64,000 nucleotides of DNA from Triops longicaudatus (Eukaryota > Arthropoda > Branchiopoda > Notostraca > Triopsidae): NCBI GenBank assembly GCA_022885665.1, contig JAGQDJ010000029.1, positions 62,001 through 126,000 on the forward strand. The letters run 5' to 3'. The notes beneath the pieces were generated by a model. It did not search any database and was not told the DNA's origin. It was given only the letters and a program-made list of their open reading frames with translations. Below, piece after piece: positions 34,173-46,652 of the stretch. Every line of letters starts with the position of its first letter. Positions within the stretch are counted from its first letter, which is position 1. A program made the translations under genes and the position numbers.

Positions 34173-35334
34173 ATGGATTTCGACGAATTGGACAGCTCTG
34201 AACTTGGAACTAAATCCTTGTAAGAAATATTTCTTAACGAATGTCACAAAACAATATTTTATGAAGTAGCTGTGCGTTGTTGTGTACATGATTGTGTATT
34301 TTTCTCATATAGTTGGGACGAGCAGTACGAAATGGAACTGGAAAATTTCGAAGAATTCGGAGACGTCGGTGAAATTTGGTTCGGAGCAGACATTATGAAC
34401 CGTATAGTTGGGTAAGATACTAATTTTTATAATCAGAAATAACATAACTTGTATCTTAATTTCATAGATGGCTTATTGAAAACGCAGATAAATCCGACGC
34501 TGTAATGGATTTGGGTTGTGGTAATGGAATCATGCTCATTTCCTTAGCCAAAAAAGGCTTTACCAATCTAACAGGTATTGACTACTCGAAAGCTGCCATT
34601 AAACTTGCTGCCACCATAGCAGAATCCAAGAAAGTCGCTGCTCAGTATGAAGTATGCTTTCACAATAAAAAAATCTCCTCAAGAGATTTTTACTCATTTA
34701 TTTAGTGCTTTAGACGTGTGATATTTTCGAGACAGTCAATCCCACGCCTGCTATGCAACAAAAATATCGAGTAATTATCGACAAAGGAACTTTTGACGCC
34801 ATTTCCCTCTCAACCGAAGCTGCCGAGTTGAAAATCACCTACGTCGACCGAGTTAATGACATTTTGGAAGATGGTGGCCTCTTCGTGATAACAACGTGTA
34901 ACTGGACCGAAGAAGAAATCAAATGCCACATGGAACGACGTAATTTTCAATTCTATTTCGATTTGTACCCTGACAAAACATTTATTCTATGTATACGTTT
35001 TTCACTCTTTTATTTTTGTACTTTTATCTTTTCTTTTTATTTATGTGCTATTATGTTTATTAATGTTTTTTATGTGTACAAGTAGTATTTTTTTAAGTAT
35101 TTATCGAACGTGTTTCGGTATTCTTATTCTTTCTATTTAATCTCCAATGTATGTTTAGTCAATATTACATTTTAAATTTACCCTTGTTACACTTATTCAT
35201 TAATGTATTTATTTCTTATAGGATTCAGGGTACTGACTGTGATACCCACGCCTGTATTTAAATTCGGTGGAAAAGTGGGAAAAAAGGTTGCCATAATTGT
35301 CTTTAAAAAGAATACAGATTCAGGAGATTCGTAG
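34173..35334 (+). CDS. EEF1AKMT2: EEF1A lysine methyltransferase 2 (METTL10), 5 exons, 222 aa
   Basis: This cytosolic class-I SAM-dependent methyltransferase modifies a lysine of elongation factor 1A (Lys318 in human; family knowledge). Exons 34173-34219, 34313-34411, 34468-34651, 34714-34939 and 35222-35334 sum to 669 nt with all phases kept. Family hallmarks: GTKSFWDEQYEMEL and EFGDVGEIWFG near the N-terminus, the SAM-binding motif I VMDLGCGNGIMLISLAKKGF, TGIDYS, IIDKGTFDAISL, and ITTCNWTEEE near the C-terminus. The length matches the vertebrate enzyme apart from a shorter N-terminus. The introns are 93, 56, 62 and 282 bp. The gene converges on the bHLH gene, with 65 bp between the two stop codons, so their 3' UTRs must overlap or be very short. 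The two CTCF-like motifs upstream could belong to its promoter region. Confidence 0.95.
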
Positions 35335-35399
35335 TTATGTGACGCGTCTTCCTACCATTTTTCTTCAGTAAATTGGATGACTAGGGTTTTCGTGGGCGT

Positions 35400-37405
35400 T
35401 CAGGCTTGTGGATTAGCAAAAGGACCAACCCAGTAAGTTTCACAAACCGTACCAGATTGATCTAGTCTTGCATAAGGCTCAGGTTTAGGCTCGCCGTCTT
35501 GGAGCTCAGAAACGTACATTGCTTTAGGAAGAGCCGTCATGGCGTCCATAGTGAGAAAACCTGCTTCGCCTAAAGAATCGACTTGGAATGCGAGGTGTTC
35601 TTCATTTACCGGCAGGGATAAGAGAAACTGGAGGTGTTTGATGTACTTGATTGCCAGTCTGAAAAAAAAATATCGTAATAGATGTTTACTTCATGAGTTT
35701 TGTTTACGGCTTTGATTTTTTTTTATTTATTTTTTTTTCAATTTAAAATCGATTTCCTTTTCGTAAAGAATTTTAAGTTTACAAGCTCTGACATAACACA
35801 TTTTGAAAAAAATGCAACATAATTATAGTTCATGAATTTTAGTCATGAATTTCGACGCACTAAGGATATTTGTTTTAAAAGAGATTTTCATTTCATAAGG
35901 AATTTTCTTGGCATGAGAAATTTTTCATGATTTGAGTGAGTTCGCAAATTTGAATTTATAAAGTAATTTAATGCATTTTTAAATGCACTTAATAGTAATG
36001 AATTTTCCGTTGCAAGGAAATGTGAAGTACAGAAGTATTTTCTGCTCACAAAGAAACTTGAAGTTAAAAAGAATTCCGAGTTTAAAACTAACATAATTTT
36101 CAACAAAATATCCAAAGTTTATAGTTAGTATAAGTTTACGGTTTTGGAATTTATAGTGAATTTACGCTTACTTTAAAGACTCGATTTTGGAGAGTTTCTT
36201 GCCAGGAGGTTTAATGATCGGTAAACGTTCTCTGAGCGAGTCGAAAGCTCGGTTCATGTCCCTCATGCGAGTTCGTTCCCGGTCGCACGCTGATTTTTTG
36301 TAATCTATGCATATGATTTGAAATTCACGGTTTAAGAAGTTGCACAAATACTCCACCACCTTTCTCGTTGAGATTTTTCGAGCCTTGCGGGGCTTTCCAC
36401 GTCTTCGGGCAGGGTTCAACTTCAGTTATATATTGGTACTGGCCTTCTCCTACTTGCAAACCTGTGTAAGCAAAATTAAATGTTAGCTGAACAATGAAAA
36501 GTCGAAACTAGTTTCCTTTAGATTGAACACAACTTGAACGGCACATTATTTAAAAAAAAAAAAAATACCTAGTTACAAAATATATTTCGATAGACAGAGA
36601 CATAGAGACAGAAAAGACATAGTTACAAACTATAAAGAAATGGCAACGAAATAATTTCCTTGCATTTCTTACCTTGGAAGAGCGCCCCGTCCGTATTGTA
36701 GAACCTGACTTCTGGTTCGTACTGGTGTTCAGGTAATCCTCGTCTTAGGGGAATCCACCTCGAAGGATCCTGAACTTGCCAATGCGAAGCAGCAGCCTGA
36801 GGCTCGCTGCTTTCGTACGCAATATTGCACATCATTTCCTCCGCAGCTTGCCCGGTGGCGCTCTTAGACGGCGAAACAGTATACCTCGCCCTGGACGGGC
36901 GTTTGCGGCTTCTGGTACTTTTAACTTCCCTATAAACAGGTATAAAGCAATCCGACGTTGCCGTTCCTAGCGAATTCGCCGTGTCTTGACTAAACGCTTC
37001 CAAAGTGAGCATCATTTTACTCCTTCGCGCTCTGGATCTCGAGGTGCTGGACATTGCCTGGGTTTCGATGACGTTGACTATTACGTTTTCTGCAACTTTG
37101 TCTTCCGTTTGGGGCAAAACGGGCGACAAAGACTCACATTCGGCACTGTAAGCAGCGCTGTCGTCTACAAAAGGCTCCAAACCCAGTACAATGGCGTTGT
37201 CTGTCGTAATCCAGAATGTTTCCTCAGTCGGTGAGAAGGTGGTAGTCAACTGATGCTGCAATCCTTCCTCTGCTGGCGCGGTTTCTCCGGCTTCGATAAC
37301 GTTGGAGCCTTCCGTACTTTGTGGCGTTGGAGCTTGGACTGTTTCTTCGTACTCGGGACTGATTATCTTTTGACTGTCGGCTAACGAATATGCGTCGCCT
37401 TCCAT
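35400..37405 (-). CDS. bHLH transcription factor (sage/MESP-like), 3 exons, with an apparent frameshift
   Basis: Exons 37405-36673, 36461-36172 and 35658-35400 (TGA). The start is the ATG at 37405 (context CCAAAATGG); the frame is open further upstream without an ATG. The bHLH domain, in exons 2-3, has a basic region and helix 1 ACDRERTRMRDMNRAFDSLR, a loop KPPGKKLSK, and helix 2 IESLKLAIKYIKHLQFLL. This RERTRMRDMNRAF pattern is close to insect sage and related MESP-class factors; I do not assign a definite orthologue. Exon 1 (about 244 aa) is acidic and Ser/Thr-rich. Exon 2 enters in one frame (GLQVGEGQYQYITEVEP) but the bHLH lies in the next frame (RRRGKPRKARK, AT-hook-like). Its length of 290 nt does not fit the phases of its neighbours; 289 or 292 would. 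This is either an assembly indel, a real mutation, or an unseen alternative first exon. Confidence 0.8.
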
Positions 37406-39535
37406 TTTGGAATATGACGATTGGAAAAACGACGTCACTGTTCACGAGAAGATTAGAGAAGAGTTGTATTGGTCGGGGCCAAAAAGGGGACTACTGTACG
37501 GTTCTTCCAGCTGCCGGCTTAAAAGATCACCAAATTTGCTTAATACATGCAAAACTGAACGTGAGGAAATACGAGTTGGGAATAGGAAGATTTCACTGAA
37601 CGTAATCTTGGCAGTTTGACTCTATAGGGATGGTAGGAGTATGAGACTGAAAGTGACTTACCTGTGCGACAGGTGAACACGTGTACAGTTTTCCCTTTGC
37701 TGTACCGCACTGAAAACGCAGCTAATACCGAACGAAGGGATATAATGGAGCTTGTGTGCTTAGGAGGGAGTCTCGTCCAGGTGGCAGAATCCACTGCCAT
37801 CCGTTTATAAGCTGGATCGTGCATAGCGAAGAGGTGAATAAATAATACCAGGAAAGGTAAACTGTAATGAAACAATTTGGGCAATTAAATGGTGACGTAC
37901 GAGAATACATGACAAGGTGTGGAATAAGAAGAAAAAAGACGAAATGCAATACAACAGAATAAACACGAGCCAAAGACTCGTTCCTTTTTATGGTTATTCA
38001 AGGAAAAATTATACGAGGGGTACAAAAAGAAAATAAAAATTGGCAACTTTAAAAGAAAATGAAACGTGCGAGCTCGCATTCGTACTGCAGTAGGATTTTA
38101 TATAAACTGAAAATACTGGAGTTTAAAAGAGAAATAGGAGATATAACTGTAACGCAAAGAAGTTCAAAATGTAAAAAAAAAGTTTACTGTAAAATTAAGA
38201 ACATTACAAAGTGCCAGCCGGAGTTTTAGATTTGCGCCATTTTTAATCACGGTAGAATCTACGAGTAACAAACCGTTTTGTAACGAACTTCCGGCTGTTA
38301 CAAACGGGTGTTCAAATACCCAGGTACATACATGTAAAGAAAAAGCGTTTGATATAACGAACTTCGGATACGCTTACAGTTCTTCTCATTTTCCACTGGG
38401 ATGTTAGGAGATGAAACTATAAATATGTTCCACATGAATTATTTACAAAATTCTGCTGATGAATGAGGTTAGAGGAGGGACGGGACTCCGGATAGTTCGT
38501 ACAAAAATTATAGCTGATAAATTTCAAACACCGACACTGAAAAAAAAAGCATTTGAAAATATAACGAATTCCGTACGGCGAAAAAAAAATCATGGGAAAA
38601 AAGTTTAGGTTACGAGAGAAAATAAATAAAAAATGAATCCGTGGTTATTTTTACTATCTTTTCCTATTCAAGAATGGTGAAAAATTGCCGCTGAATTCTT
38701 CTGTCCGGCCTTGTAGCACAAGCCTGCTTCTCATCTATTCCATTTTATTAACATTCACTTACCTTATTCGAGTACAATCATACTAATCCACGTGAACCAA
38801 GAAAATTAAATGTCAATTCATACCAAGAAAATACCACGCTAATCCGCAACTAAAGCACAAATTGTCCTGGAGTTCTCCAGTTATTAAAATAAAAATGCAT
38901 TTTCCAACTACGTGGTTCATATAAATGAATTTATTATCTGCAACTTATGCGCTTGAACTAAGAATGAAAAAATTACAGACCGAAATAGACATACGGAGGG
39001 CAAAAGACATGTGTTATTCCGAGGGAGGGTAAGGGGGCGGGGTATTCTTACCAGAACTATGCTATATTTGCGAGAAAAAAAATACCAAAACAAAAGATCA
39101 TTGTCGTAATTCACGTAATAGCTTCAAGTAGTAGTCCTTCGCTTTGAAAAACTTGGTACCAATGTAACCTAAACTTAAAGGAAAAAAAAAAAAACGCCAC
39201 GGCACTGCCCTTACACGCACAACATATCTTTTCTGCTTTTCGCTCTTGCCAACAACACAAGTAAACAGAAAGCAAAATTCACCATCTTCATCCCCTTTCC
39301 CACAGTTTGATACAACACCACGCCTGTAAAACCGCCCTTCTCATCTTTTTTTGTGTAAGCTTTTCTCATTATATGATCCGTTAAACAATGCTTTTCGAAA
39401 AAAAATGATGAAGAAACTTTGTTTTGTATCTTAACTATGCGACATTTCTTGTTACCTTTGGATTAAAAAATACCAAGAAAAAAATCATGGAATTCCTAAA
39501 TTTGACCAAATAAAAATTACTAAAAAAATGATTCT
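37406..39535. other. Intergenic region between the bHLH gene and CK1 alpha
   Basis: About 2.1 kb, AT-rich. The 37406-37900 part is probably the bHLH promoter. Between about 38190 and 38600 there are several TATAACGAA(C)TTC-type words and a GGTAGAATCTACGAGTAAC segment, which resemble the ends of the small inverted-repeat elements elsewhere in the window. The part nearest CK1 alpha may be its 3' UTR. No gene supported. Confidence 0.5.
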
Positions 39536-39877
39536 CTACGCCAACTTTTTTCGTGTGGATTTTGGACGCGTCGTTTGTACACTACCAGCAAGAACCACAT
39601 TGGCCGCAGTAGCCGTATTTCCTTCCATCATCAAACGTCGCATTTTTAGACGAGGACTACTGCGCCAGGCATTCTCGTTCGATAACAAAACACCACCTTC
39701 CTTCTCCAGTTCCACCACAACAGGTTCTCTTTCGTTTTTGCTGGCTAAGACGGTCGTCGTAGGAGTCGTAGTTGGTACAGAGGCGTCGGGACAAGGAGGC
39801 AACGCCTCCGCCGGGCGGTCTTCGTGTAGTATAACCTTGGTCACAGGGTGGTGGCTGGCTGCTGAGCCGGTATCCAG
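39536..39877 (-). other. In-frame open extension after the CK1 alpha stop codon (113 codons)
   Basis: Directly after the TGA at 39880-39878 the same frame stays open for 113 codons to a TAA-type stop at 39536-39538. The stop context is AAG-TGA-CTG. The encoded segment is Pro/Thr/Ala-rich then basic (ASVPTTTPTTTVLASKN, ending TRPKSTRKKLA). The stretch is GC-richer than the neighbouring non-coding DNA. It could be translated by stop-codon readthrough or by an unseen splice. The opposite strand is also open across this interval, so openness alone is weak evidence. Confidence 0.35.
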
Positions 39878-42800
39878 TCACTTTCGAGCTTCGCGGTCTT
39901 CGCCTGATGCGCCCGCTAAGGCTTGCGAGGAAGAACCGCCAATGGCTGCTGCCGACGCGGCCGCTTTCTGCTTCAACATGGTCCAGTCGAACGTGTAGTC
40001 GTACTGGTGGTTGAGCGTGCGGAACAAAATACGGAAGAGCTGACGCAAGTACATATAGTCCGGCTGCTCCTCAAAGCGTAAGCCTCGGCAATAGTTTAAA
40101 TACATGGCGAATTCGGCAGGGAAACCCTAGAAACAAACGGAATGAAACGCATAAATATAATTTTCAACAAGTGCCTAAATAAATCTATAAAGATAACTGA
40201 TTTAATTTTTACCTTATTTTTTTTTAAATCAGACCTACTGCATTAGTTTGCCCGATTTCCATTTTCCCTTATAACAAGTACCAAAATTTGAGCATAGTTT
40301 ACAAATTTACGAAAGCTCTTGATGAAACTCTTTCACGAAGCTCACGCGGTGCACATCCAATAAGAGAAACATTACTGTCAAGATAATTTCTTTGATTTTT
40401 AAGCAATTCTTGCTGTATGACGTCTGACAACGTCACATGTTATTCTCCCATACGGAGTCTATGTATACTGGGACTTTACGAGAATACATCACAGTAATGA
40501 AAACAAACTGACAAACTAATGAATGACGAAACTAGAGATTCAACCAAGAATATACCCGAACATCATTTAAAGAATAAGGAAAATAAAGTAAGCAGAAACA
40601 GGCAACAAATACGTACAATTTCGCTATAATTAACCCTTTCCAAGGAATTGTCAGTTATAGTACTTTTGTATGCGTCACAAAGATGTATGGAATAAAGTTT
40701 GAATCAACGAGCTTCGGATATACCGATTTGAATTGTTCCCGAGAGTTTTATGAATTTTTCGTTGTAGCGACATTCTACTGTAACAGCGCATAAAAATGGA
40801 AACAATAACTCACATTACACAAAAACTATGACGTAAGAAAAGGACGTTACAAAACAAAGATACAATAATTATTTCCTCCCAAATTTCTCGAAACTGAAAA
40901 TTCCAAGGAATTGATAATTTTAGGGAGAAATTCAGACATAGTGTTTTCTATTTACCTTGCACAATACTTCAACCGGGGTGGACATCTTCTTTTCACTAAT
41001 TTTCTCGTACTTTTGCTTCTTGGTGGCAGCCTAACAACAGGGAAAAATTACATAAATAAGTAAACAAACACACTACGCCCTTCGTATCAAGTTGCTGATA
41101 AAAAAAACAATACAAAATAGTGCACGGAGAACGAAAGCGCACCTAATAAACCAGTTGGAAGTAGAAAACTCGATTAAGGTCTGAACTAAATTGACTTGAA
41201 ACAAAACTAGGAATTGACTTTTCGAGAAAGACTTCAAAAAATATTTAAAAATGTAACTTAAATACTCGCGACACACGGAAGTAGGAATATTTATAGGTTT
41301 TGGCCTAATCTTCCTTTGTCAAACTTCATCCTCTTGTGAAAATTAAAATGTAAAATCTTATGAGCTTTAACTTCAATTCGACGTTAGCTGAAAAAGCCCA
41401 AAACGAACTGAACTGACTTTCGTTATGTTTTCACATCGATAAATTTAATTGATTTCGATTACTGATATTTCAAAAAAGGAGTTTAACTTGTTTTAAATTT
41501 AACAAATCGTTCTTAATTTTAATTAATTTTAGGTGTCCTTCCACTTGTCCAGATCTACAAAGAAAGTCAGCTGTGACAATTAAAAATAAAAGATTCACTG
41601 CTTGCTACAACAGCAAGCTTTCATTGTTGTACATGTAACGTAATATTGCTTGTTTATAGCTTTCTCTTCGCTAAATCTCGTTTCCAAAAGCTTTTCCGTG
41701 TGTTATAAAGTTGCGGATGACATATGTGAGTGTTAATGTTCTAAAACTGGCATTTAAGGCGCAACAATGGAAGTTCTGCTAACAGAACGGTGAATTTGCA
41801 TTATTACGCATTCAATCTAACAGTTTTTTCTTTATTTCTAGCTTTTCATCGCGAAACTTCTTCTTTTCAATGTTTTAAATTCTACTAAGAAATGCGTATA
41901 AAAGTCGAGTATGAGTGTTTTAATTTGTAATTATGTATGTTTTTACTTGTTTTACCTTGAGTCCCTGCCAAGGTAGGCTCCCGCGATTGAAGTACATGAG
42001 GACGTAACCCATAGATTCCATATCGTCACGCCGGCTAGAGGGGAAGAGAAACTTGTTGCGTTACCCCACTCGAAGCCAGTTTCGGTTTTTTAGAAAGTGT
42101 GTACACACGTTGCGTACGTTACCTTTGTTCTATACCCAGGTGAGCGTTTATGGATGCATAGCGAGCTGTACCGGTCAAGTTTTTGTCTTCCCTGTACGGT
42201 ATGTGCAAACGTGTTCGGGAGTCGCGGTACTTTTTAGCCAGGCCATAGTCGATAAGGAACAACTGCGGAAAAACAAACGTCATCAACCCATTTGCGTGAC
42301 TCTGATTGCTTCTCCCGCTACTTTAACCCCACTTGTCCCACCTTTTCCACCTTTTTTTTGAGGTGCTACTCACCCCTTTTCGTTCTATCTCTAAATCTTT
42401 GACCGCAATGCTACTATAAAGGTTTATAATACCAGAAAGCTTACATGAGTGAATCACCGAGTGAGGAAACTTACTTTATTACAATGACGGCCTATGCCCA
42501 TTAGGAAGTTGTCGGGCTTAATATCGCGATGGATGAAATTTTTCGAATGCACGTACTCAATGCGACCAATCATCTGATCAGCTAACATCAATACGGTCTT
42601 CATGGTGAAACGCCGAGAACAGAAGTTAAACAAATCTTCCAACGAAGGTCCCAATAAATCCATGACCAAAACATTGTAATCACGCTCTTGCCCATACCAT
42701 CTAATACCAAAACAATTATTAATGCGAATTCAACTGCCGTATTTTTGTGAGTATTTCAAATTCTTAACATTTCTTATATATTTTTTAATTATTTATAATA

Positions 42801-43467
42801 CGTTTTGAATGTTAAAATCTTTAAATATTTATTCGAATATTCTAAATCAAAGCTTATAATTTGAATACGGCAAGGTAAGCATTTCTATGACAATAGAACG
42901 AATTTCGCCGACATTTTAGGCATAACTCCCGCTTTAATTCAGATATTCAATCTTAACAAAACGTTTCTTATGTCAATAAAAACGAACCCTAACAACATTT
43001 TAAGAATAAATCTCGTTTCAAATCAGATATCCAATGGTAAAAAAGTGAAATGTGGGCATGAAAACATCGTTTGACATCCCTTTAATCCTTTAAACGTGAT
43101 TTTAGACTCAAGGCTAACTGTCAAAGATTTTGACTCAAAAAATTGCAGATTTTCGGGCAAAATTACCGAATGTGTGGAATACCCAAGCCTCCTTGCAAGA
43201 CTTTGTACAGTTTGCTCTCGTATAAGAGTTGGGGATGTCTTGCCTTAGTAGCCTCAAGCTTTACAGCCACTTCCTATTGTTACAGAAAAATCAGGAATTA
43301 ATTACTCGCTCTAAAACGAGTTTTAACCAGTTTAAAAGGGAAATTACCTCGCCAGTAATGATATTTATGGCTAGATAAATGTCACCAAAGGATCCACTAC
43401 CGATCTTTCTCACAAGACGGTACTTTTGAGCGATGACAAACTCGGGAGGTCTTGCCAAACTCGCCAT
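39878..43467 (-). CDS. CkIalpha: Casein kinase I alpha, 7 exons, about 337 aa
   Basis: CK1 alpha is the cytosolic Ser/Thr kinase that primes beta-catenin and Ci/GLI for degradation. Exons: 43467-43348, 43273-43167, 42700-42475, 42262-42123, 42034-41956, 41030-40956 and 40126-39878 (TGA); phases agree throughout. Kinase landmarks: the Gly-rich loop [11 protein letters not shown], the VAIK-equivalent lysine in [16 protein letters not shown], the catalytic loop [14 protein letters not shown], the DFG-equivalent [11 protein letters not shown] (DYG instead of DFG), the CK1 signature [18 protein letters not shown], and [21 protein letters not shown]. The C-terminus [17 protein letters not shown] is typical of alpha rather than delta/epsilon. 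Residue Tyr in place of Phe in DFG should be checked in orthologues. Introns of 925 and 829 bp separate the last exons and hold a small inverted-repeat element. A 113-codon open extension follows the stop. Confidence 0.97.
40615..40784. mobile_element. Small inverted-repeat element (MITE-like), copy 2, in a CK1 alpha intron
   Basis: The left end is ACAATTTCGCTATAATTAAC and the right end ATTCTACTGTAAC. The reverse complement of the right end continues GTCGCTACAACGAAA, partly matching the left end, so the ends form an imperfect inverted repeat. It shares both ends with the copy at 29494-29673 and has the internal word CTTCGGATATACCG. It lies in the intron between CK1 alpha exons 6 and 7. Confidence 0.5.
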
Positions 43468-43635
43468 GGCTCACAAGTTATTTGGCCAAAACAGCTTTGC
43501 GTCCGAGCCAATCCCCAAAATTGTTCTAACAATTCACGTTTCCGAAAGCGTTTCGCTAACTTCCACGAAACGTCGTTTTACCAATGGGGGTAAAGGTGAA
43601 TCCACACCAAAACTTTTATCCACCAAAATGAAAGG

Positions 43636-43647
43636 CGGCCATCTTGA
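43636..43647 (-). promoter_or_regulatory. YY1-like motif in the CK1 alpha promoter/5' UTR
   Basis: The minus strand reads CAAGATGGCCGC, a near-perfect YY1/Pleiohomeotic-type site, in gene orientation, 170 bp upstream of the ATG. YY1 sites in this orientation are often found just downstream of transcription starts. Confidence 0.5.
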
Positions 43648-44588
43648 ATACAAAACCCCCCAAACTTAGCCACAGCTCCCAAGGAAAGAAAGGGGGCAAC
43701 TTTCCCACCGTTTTTCAGCTCACACTTGGTAATATCACGGAAGTATCGAGAGCAATCTCTAAGCCGATCAAAAGGCTAAATTTTAGCTATTGCACAAAGC
43801 CACTTTGCAATCAGGTATCCACGAAAAGTCTTGCCGAAAAGTTTCCTCACCTCTCGAACTGTACAAGCCCTCGCATTCACCGTCGCCTAGGTGCAGGGGC
43901 AATAGGCAACGGCAACGAGCAGCAATGAGGAGCAACTTTCTAAAACCAGGGAAAGGGGGAAAAGCGCTGTAGAGTGGCGGCCTCAGAGGGCTGTTGGGGG
44001 AAACAGGAACGCTTGGGATGAATGGGTACGCCAACGAGCTAAGCTTAGGTGGGTTCACACTAGATGAGCTCTTAACCAGGAAGGGTTAGCGGGCTAAAAT
44101 GTAGACTAAAATAGTTCTGATGAAATGCGCGATTTTCAGTACCCTTTCGAGCTATCGGAATTTTGATGTTGGGAATTCTTAAAAACTGATTTCTTAAGGG
44201 AGTTTTAAGTAGCGAGAGAAATTGACAGGAGAAAGGAGAGAATTAGGATAAATTACTTTTTGATCAGTTTTTCCTTCTTACGTTCGCTGTTTTTAATTAA
44301 CTTCTGTCAACTGTTTTTAAGCGCTCTTTTTCGTTTTTTTATATTTCGGCCAATCTTTTAGTAGAAAGGAAAAAAGTTTAGTTTTAATTGGAAGGAGAAA
44401 CGCGATTTCTCTTACGCCCGGGTCTTATCCGTATTTTCGATTAAGTTATTGCTACACCTAATTATCCCTACTTAACACAGAAACTGCTTTTGAATAAAGA
44501 AATTAATTGTTTTATTATTTACCTAATTCCTTTTTCATCCCAATTTTTATCATTGTTTTTATTTATTTATTTAAATAGTACAAGCAAG

Positions 44589-44637
44589 TTTGGCGCGAAC
44601 CGCAGAGCCAAGTTAGCTCGCTTGGTGTTTGGCTCTG
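44589..44637. promoter_or_regulatory. E2F-like site followed by a 9-bp hairpin
   Basis: TTTGGCGCGAA (44589-44599) matches the E2F/DP consensus. It is followed by CAGAGCCAA (44603-44611) and its exact inverted copy TTGGCTCTG (44629-44637), with an inner CCAAG/CTTGG pairing. It lies 1.1 kb upstream of CK1 alpha and could mark an upstream promoter. Confidence 0.35.
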
Positions 44638-46652
44638 TTTTGGGGTTATGATTCTGGTGTGACCGTGCTCTGACACGTGTATAGGGTATATAGGTTATGC
44701 CTCGATTTGTCGAAACGTGTAGGAGAGAAAGTCTCTCGTATTCCTTTCCGCAAGGCGCAAGCTGTAGCTACTTCAGTTTCAGACATTCATACAAAAATGA
44801 GGGCGTCGTCGATGGATTGCAGCGAAAAATCGTGAGATGAACCGTTATAACTAACTATACATTAAGGTCTTGGCCATACATAGCAATGCTGGCTATTGAA
44901 AATAGTGATGAATTGACTGATAGAATGCACCACCTGCAGTATTTCGAATAAAAAATACTCAGGTAAAACAACAAAATAAATAATTTAAGAAAATAAATAA
45001 AAAGTCAATTCAAGTAAAAAAAAATACTAAGAATAAAAACTACTAATAAAAAATACTAATTTGCCAAGAAAAGGATTTAGAATTCTCTTTCAAGAAGTTT
45101 TCTTGCATTCAGGGTCACTTATCTCATAGTTTGACTGCACCTGTGTTTTCTCAACTGTTCTTGAGGGGTCGTGTACCCTTTTGGACGTCTCATGTATGTA
45201 CTACTTATGCTAGTTTTGACGTATTGTACAGTACACTACATGGGGTCGTGGAGAACGTGGATATCAGATTGCAACTTGCGTTTTGGCAAGAGCTGCTCAT
45301 AGATTATCATGAATTAAATTCTCCAAAGGATAGATTAACATCTTGAGCTTGCATGGATGTTTCTTCACAACGCAGTCGAATGAAGGCTATTTTAACATTT
45401 CGTAGACGTTAGCTATGCTCGCACATGCGGAAATAAGAAGCAGTAATAACAAGAAAAATAAATAAATAAAAATCAACAGTCAAACTGTGCGAAGACACGA
45501 AACGTGTGTTACAATTTAAATTAGAGCAAAATTAATGGTCTGCAACTGAACATTTCTTATTTTTGTTACTGGTCTTAAATATTTTGTGTTTGATAAATTA
45601 GCTCATTCCGGAAGTAGTCAATTTGCATATGACAATGAATGACCGAGTATAGTTGAGGCTTATGTGGGGGTCCATTTTATTCGTGAAGACGGGACGTTTG
45701 TTTTGAAAATAGGTTACTCTTCTTTCTTCCTGTCATGGTGTTGTGCAATATACAAACGCCGTACCGAATGTATGGTAATTCCTGCACTCTACAGAACCGT
45801 AAAGTAGGCCTGAATGTAAGGATATGCACATGGGTGCTCATCCTTGTGAAACATAAGGCTGAAATCAAATTCGTGCATGGTTTTTCAGGACAAGGATCGT
45901 ATTCTTCCACCATTACGAAACAGAATAAAAGTCTACGGCTCGCAATAATTTAAATCGTTTAGCTGAAATGAACAGGTGCTAAAGAAACATATGGGCAAAT
46001 TAACTATCAACGGACTTTGCAGGGAAAAATTGTCCAAAAATCATATGTTCTTAATTTCTTGTAAAGATGGGGTTTTAAATATTATATTAATTCCAAATAC
46101 CGAAAAGGTGTATACAGTTTCAGTAAAGAAAGAGCTAACTACTAAGAGCTAAAAATCGAAAATAAGTTTCTTTATGGTGTAAAAAGAAAGAGCGACAACG
46201 CGGAACGAATGTAACGAACGCGTTTTAATCAATGAACAATATGACAACGCTGTACCGCTCAGTTGGCTTTAGCTGTTGCATGTTTGGTTGGTATTCGGAT
46301 CGTCTTGACGGGTTTGACGTGACGCTTTTAATTTTCGTGCATATTAACTATTTAATTCTTTATTTTTGAGCATGCAGTACTTTACCAGGCAGCAAATGTA
46401 TCGTGTCACGTAGTGAGTATAGTTTCAGACAATTCAGTTTGCAAAGCATGAAAAACTCTTGGTTGTTGTTATTAACCCAATTTTCTCTAGTCCAATTAGA
46501 TTTAAACGTAAAGAAAATATACTTGCAACATTTGATGTTTGTATTGGAAAAGGTGAATGGGTAGTCTTACAAGCACAAACCCGGGTCAAATAATCGCGAA
46601 ATTAAACTCATTCAAGAATGTCCGAAAAACTGCATAATGAACGACAGAAGAA

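Larger units (their letters stand above)
43468..46652. other. Intergenic region between CK1 alpha and AGMO
   Basis: About 3.2 kb. The 43468-44060 part is GC-richer and is the likely CK1 alpha promoter and 5' UTR. An E2F-like site and a hairpin lie at 44589-44637. An A-rich block occupies 44940-45060. The part next to 46652 may be AGMO 3' UTR. No supported gene. Confidence 0.55.

Noticed and set aside
39528..39998. 156-codon plus-strand ORF
   Set aside because: It lies antisense to the last CK1 alpha exon and its extension; its openness follows from the GC-rich sense strand, and no domain is recognisable.
42123..42136. Earlier donor (CTG|GTATAG) for CK1 alpha exon 4
   Set aside because: It would delete IEQ from the invariant HLGIEQSRRDD segment; the donor 13 bp further on (AAAG|GTAACG) restores it in phase.
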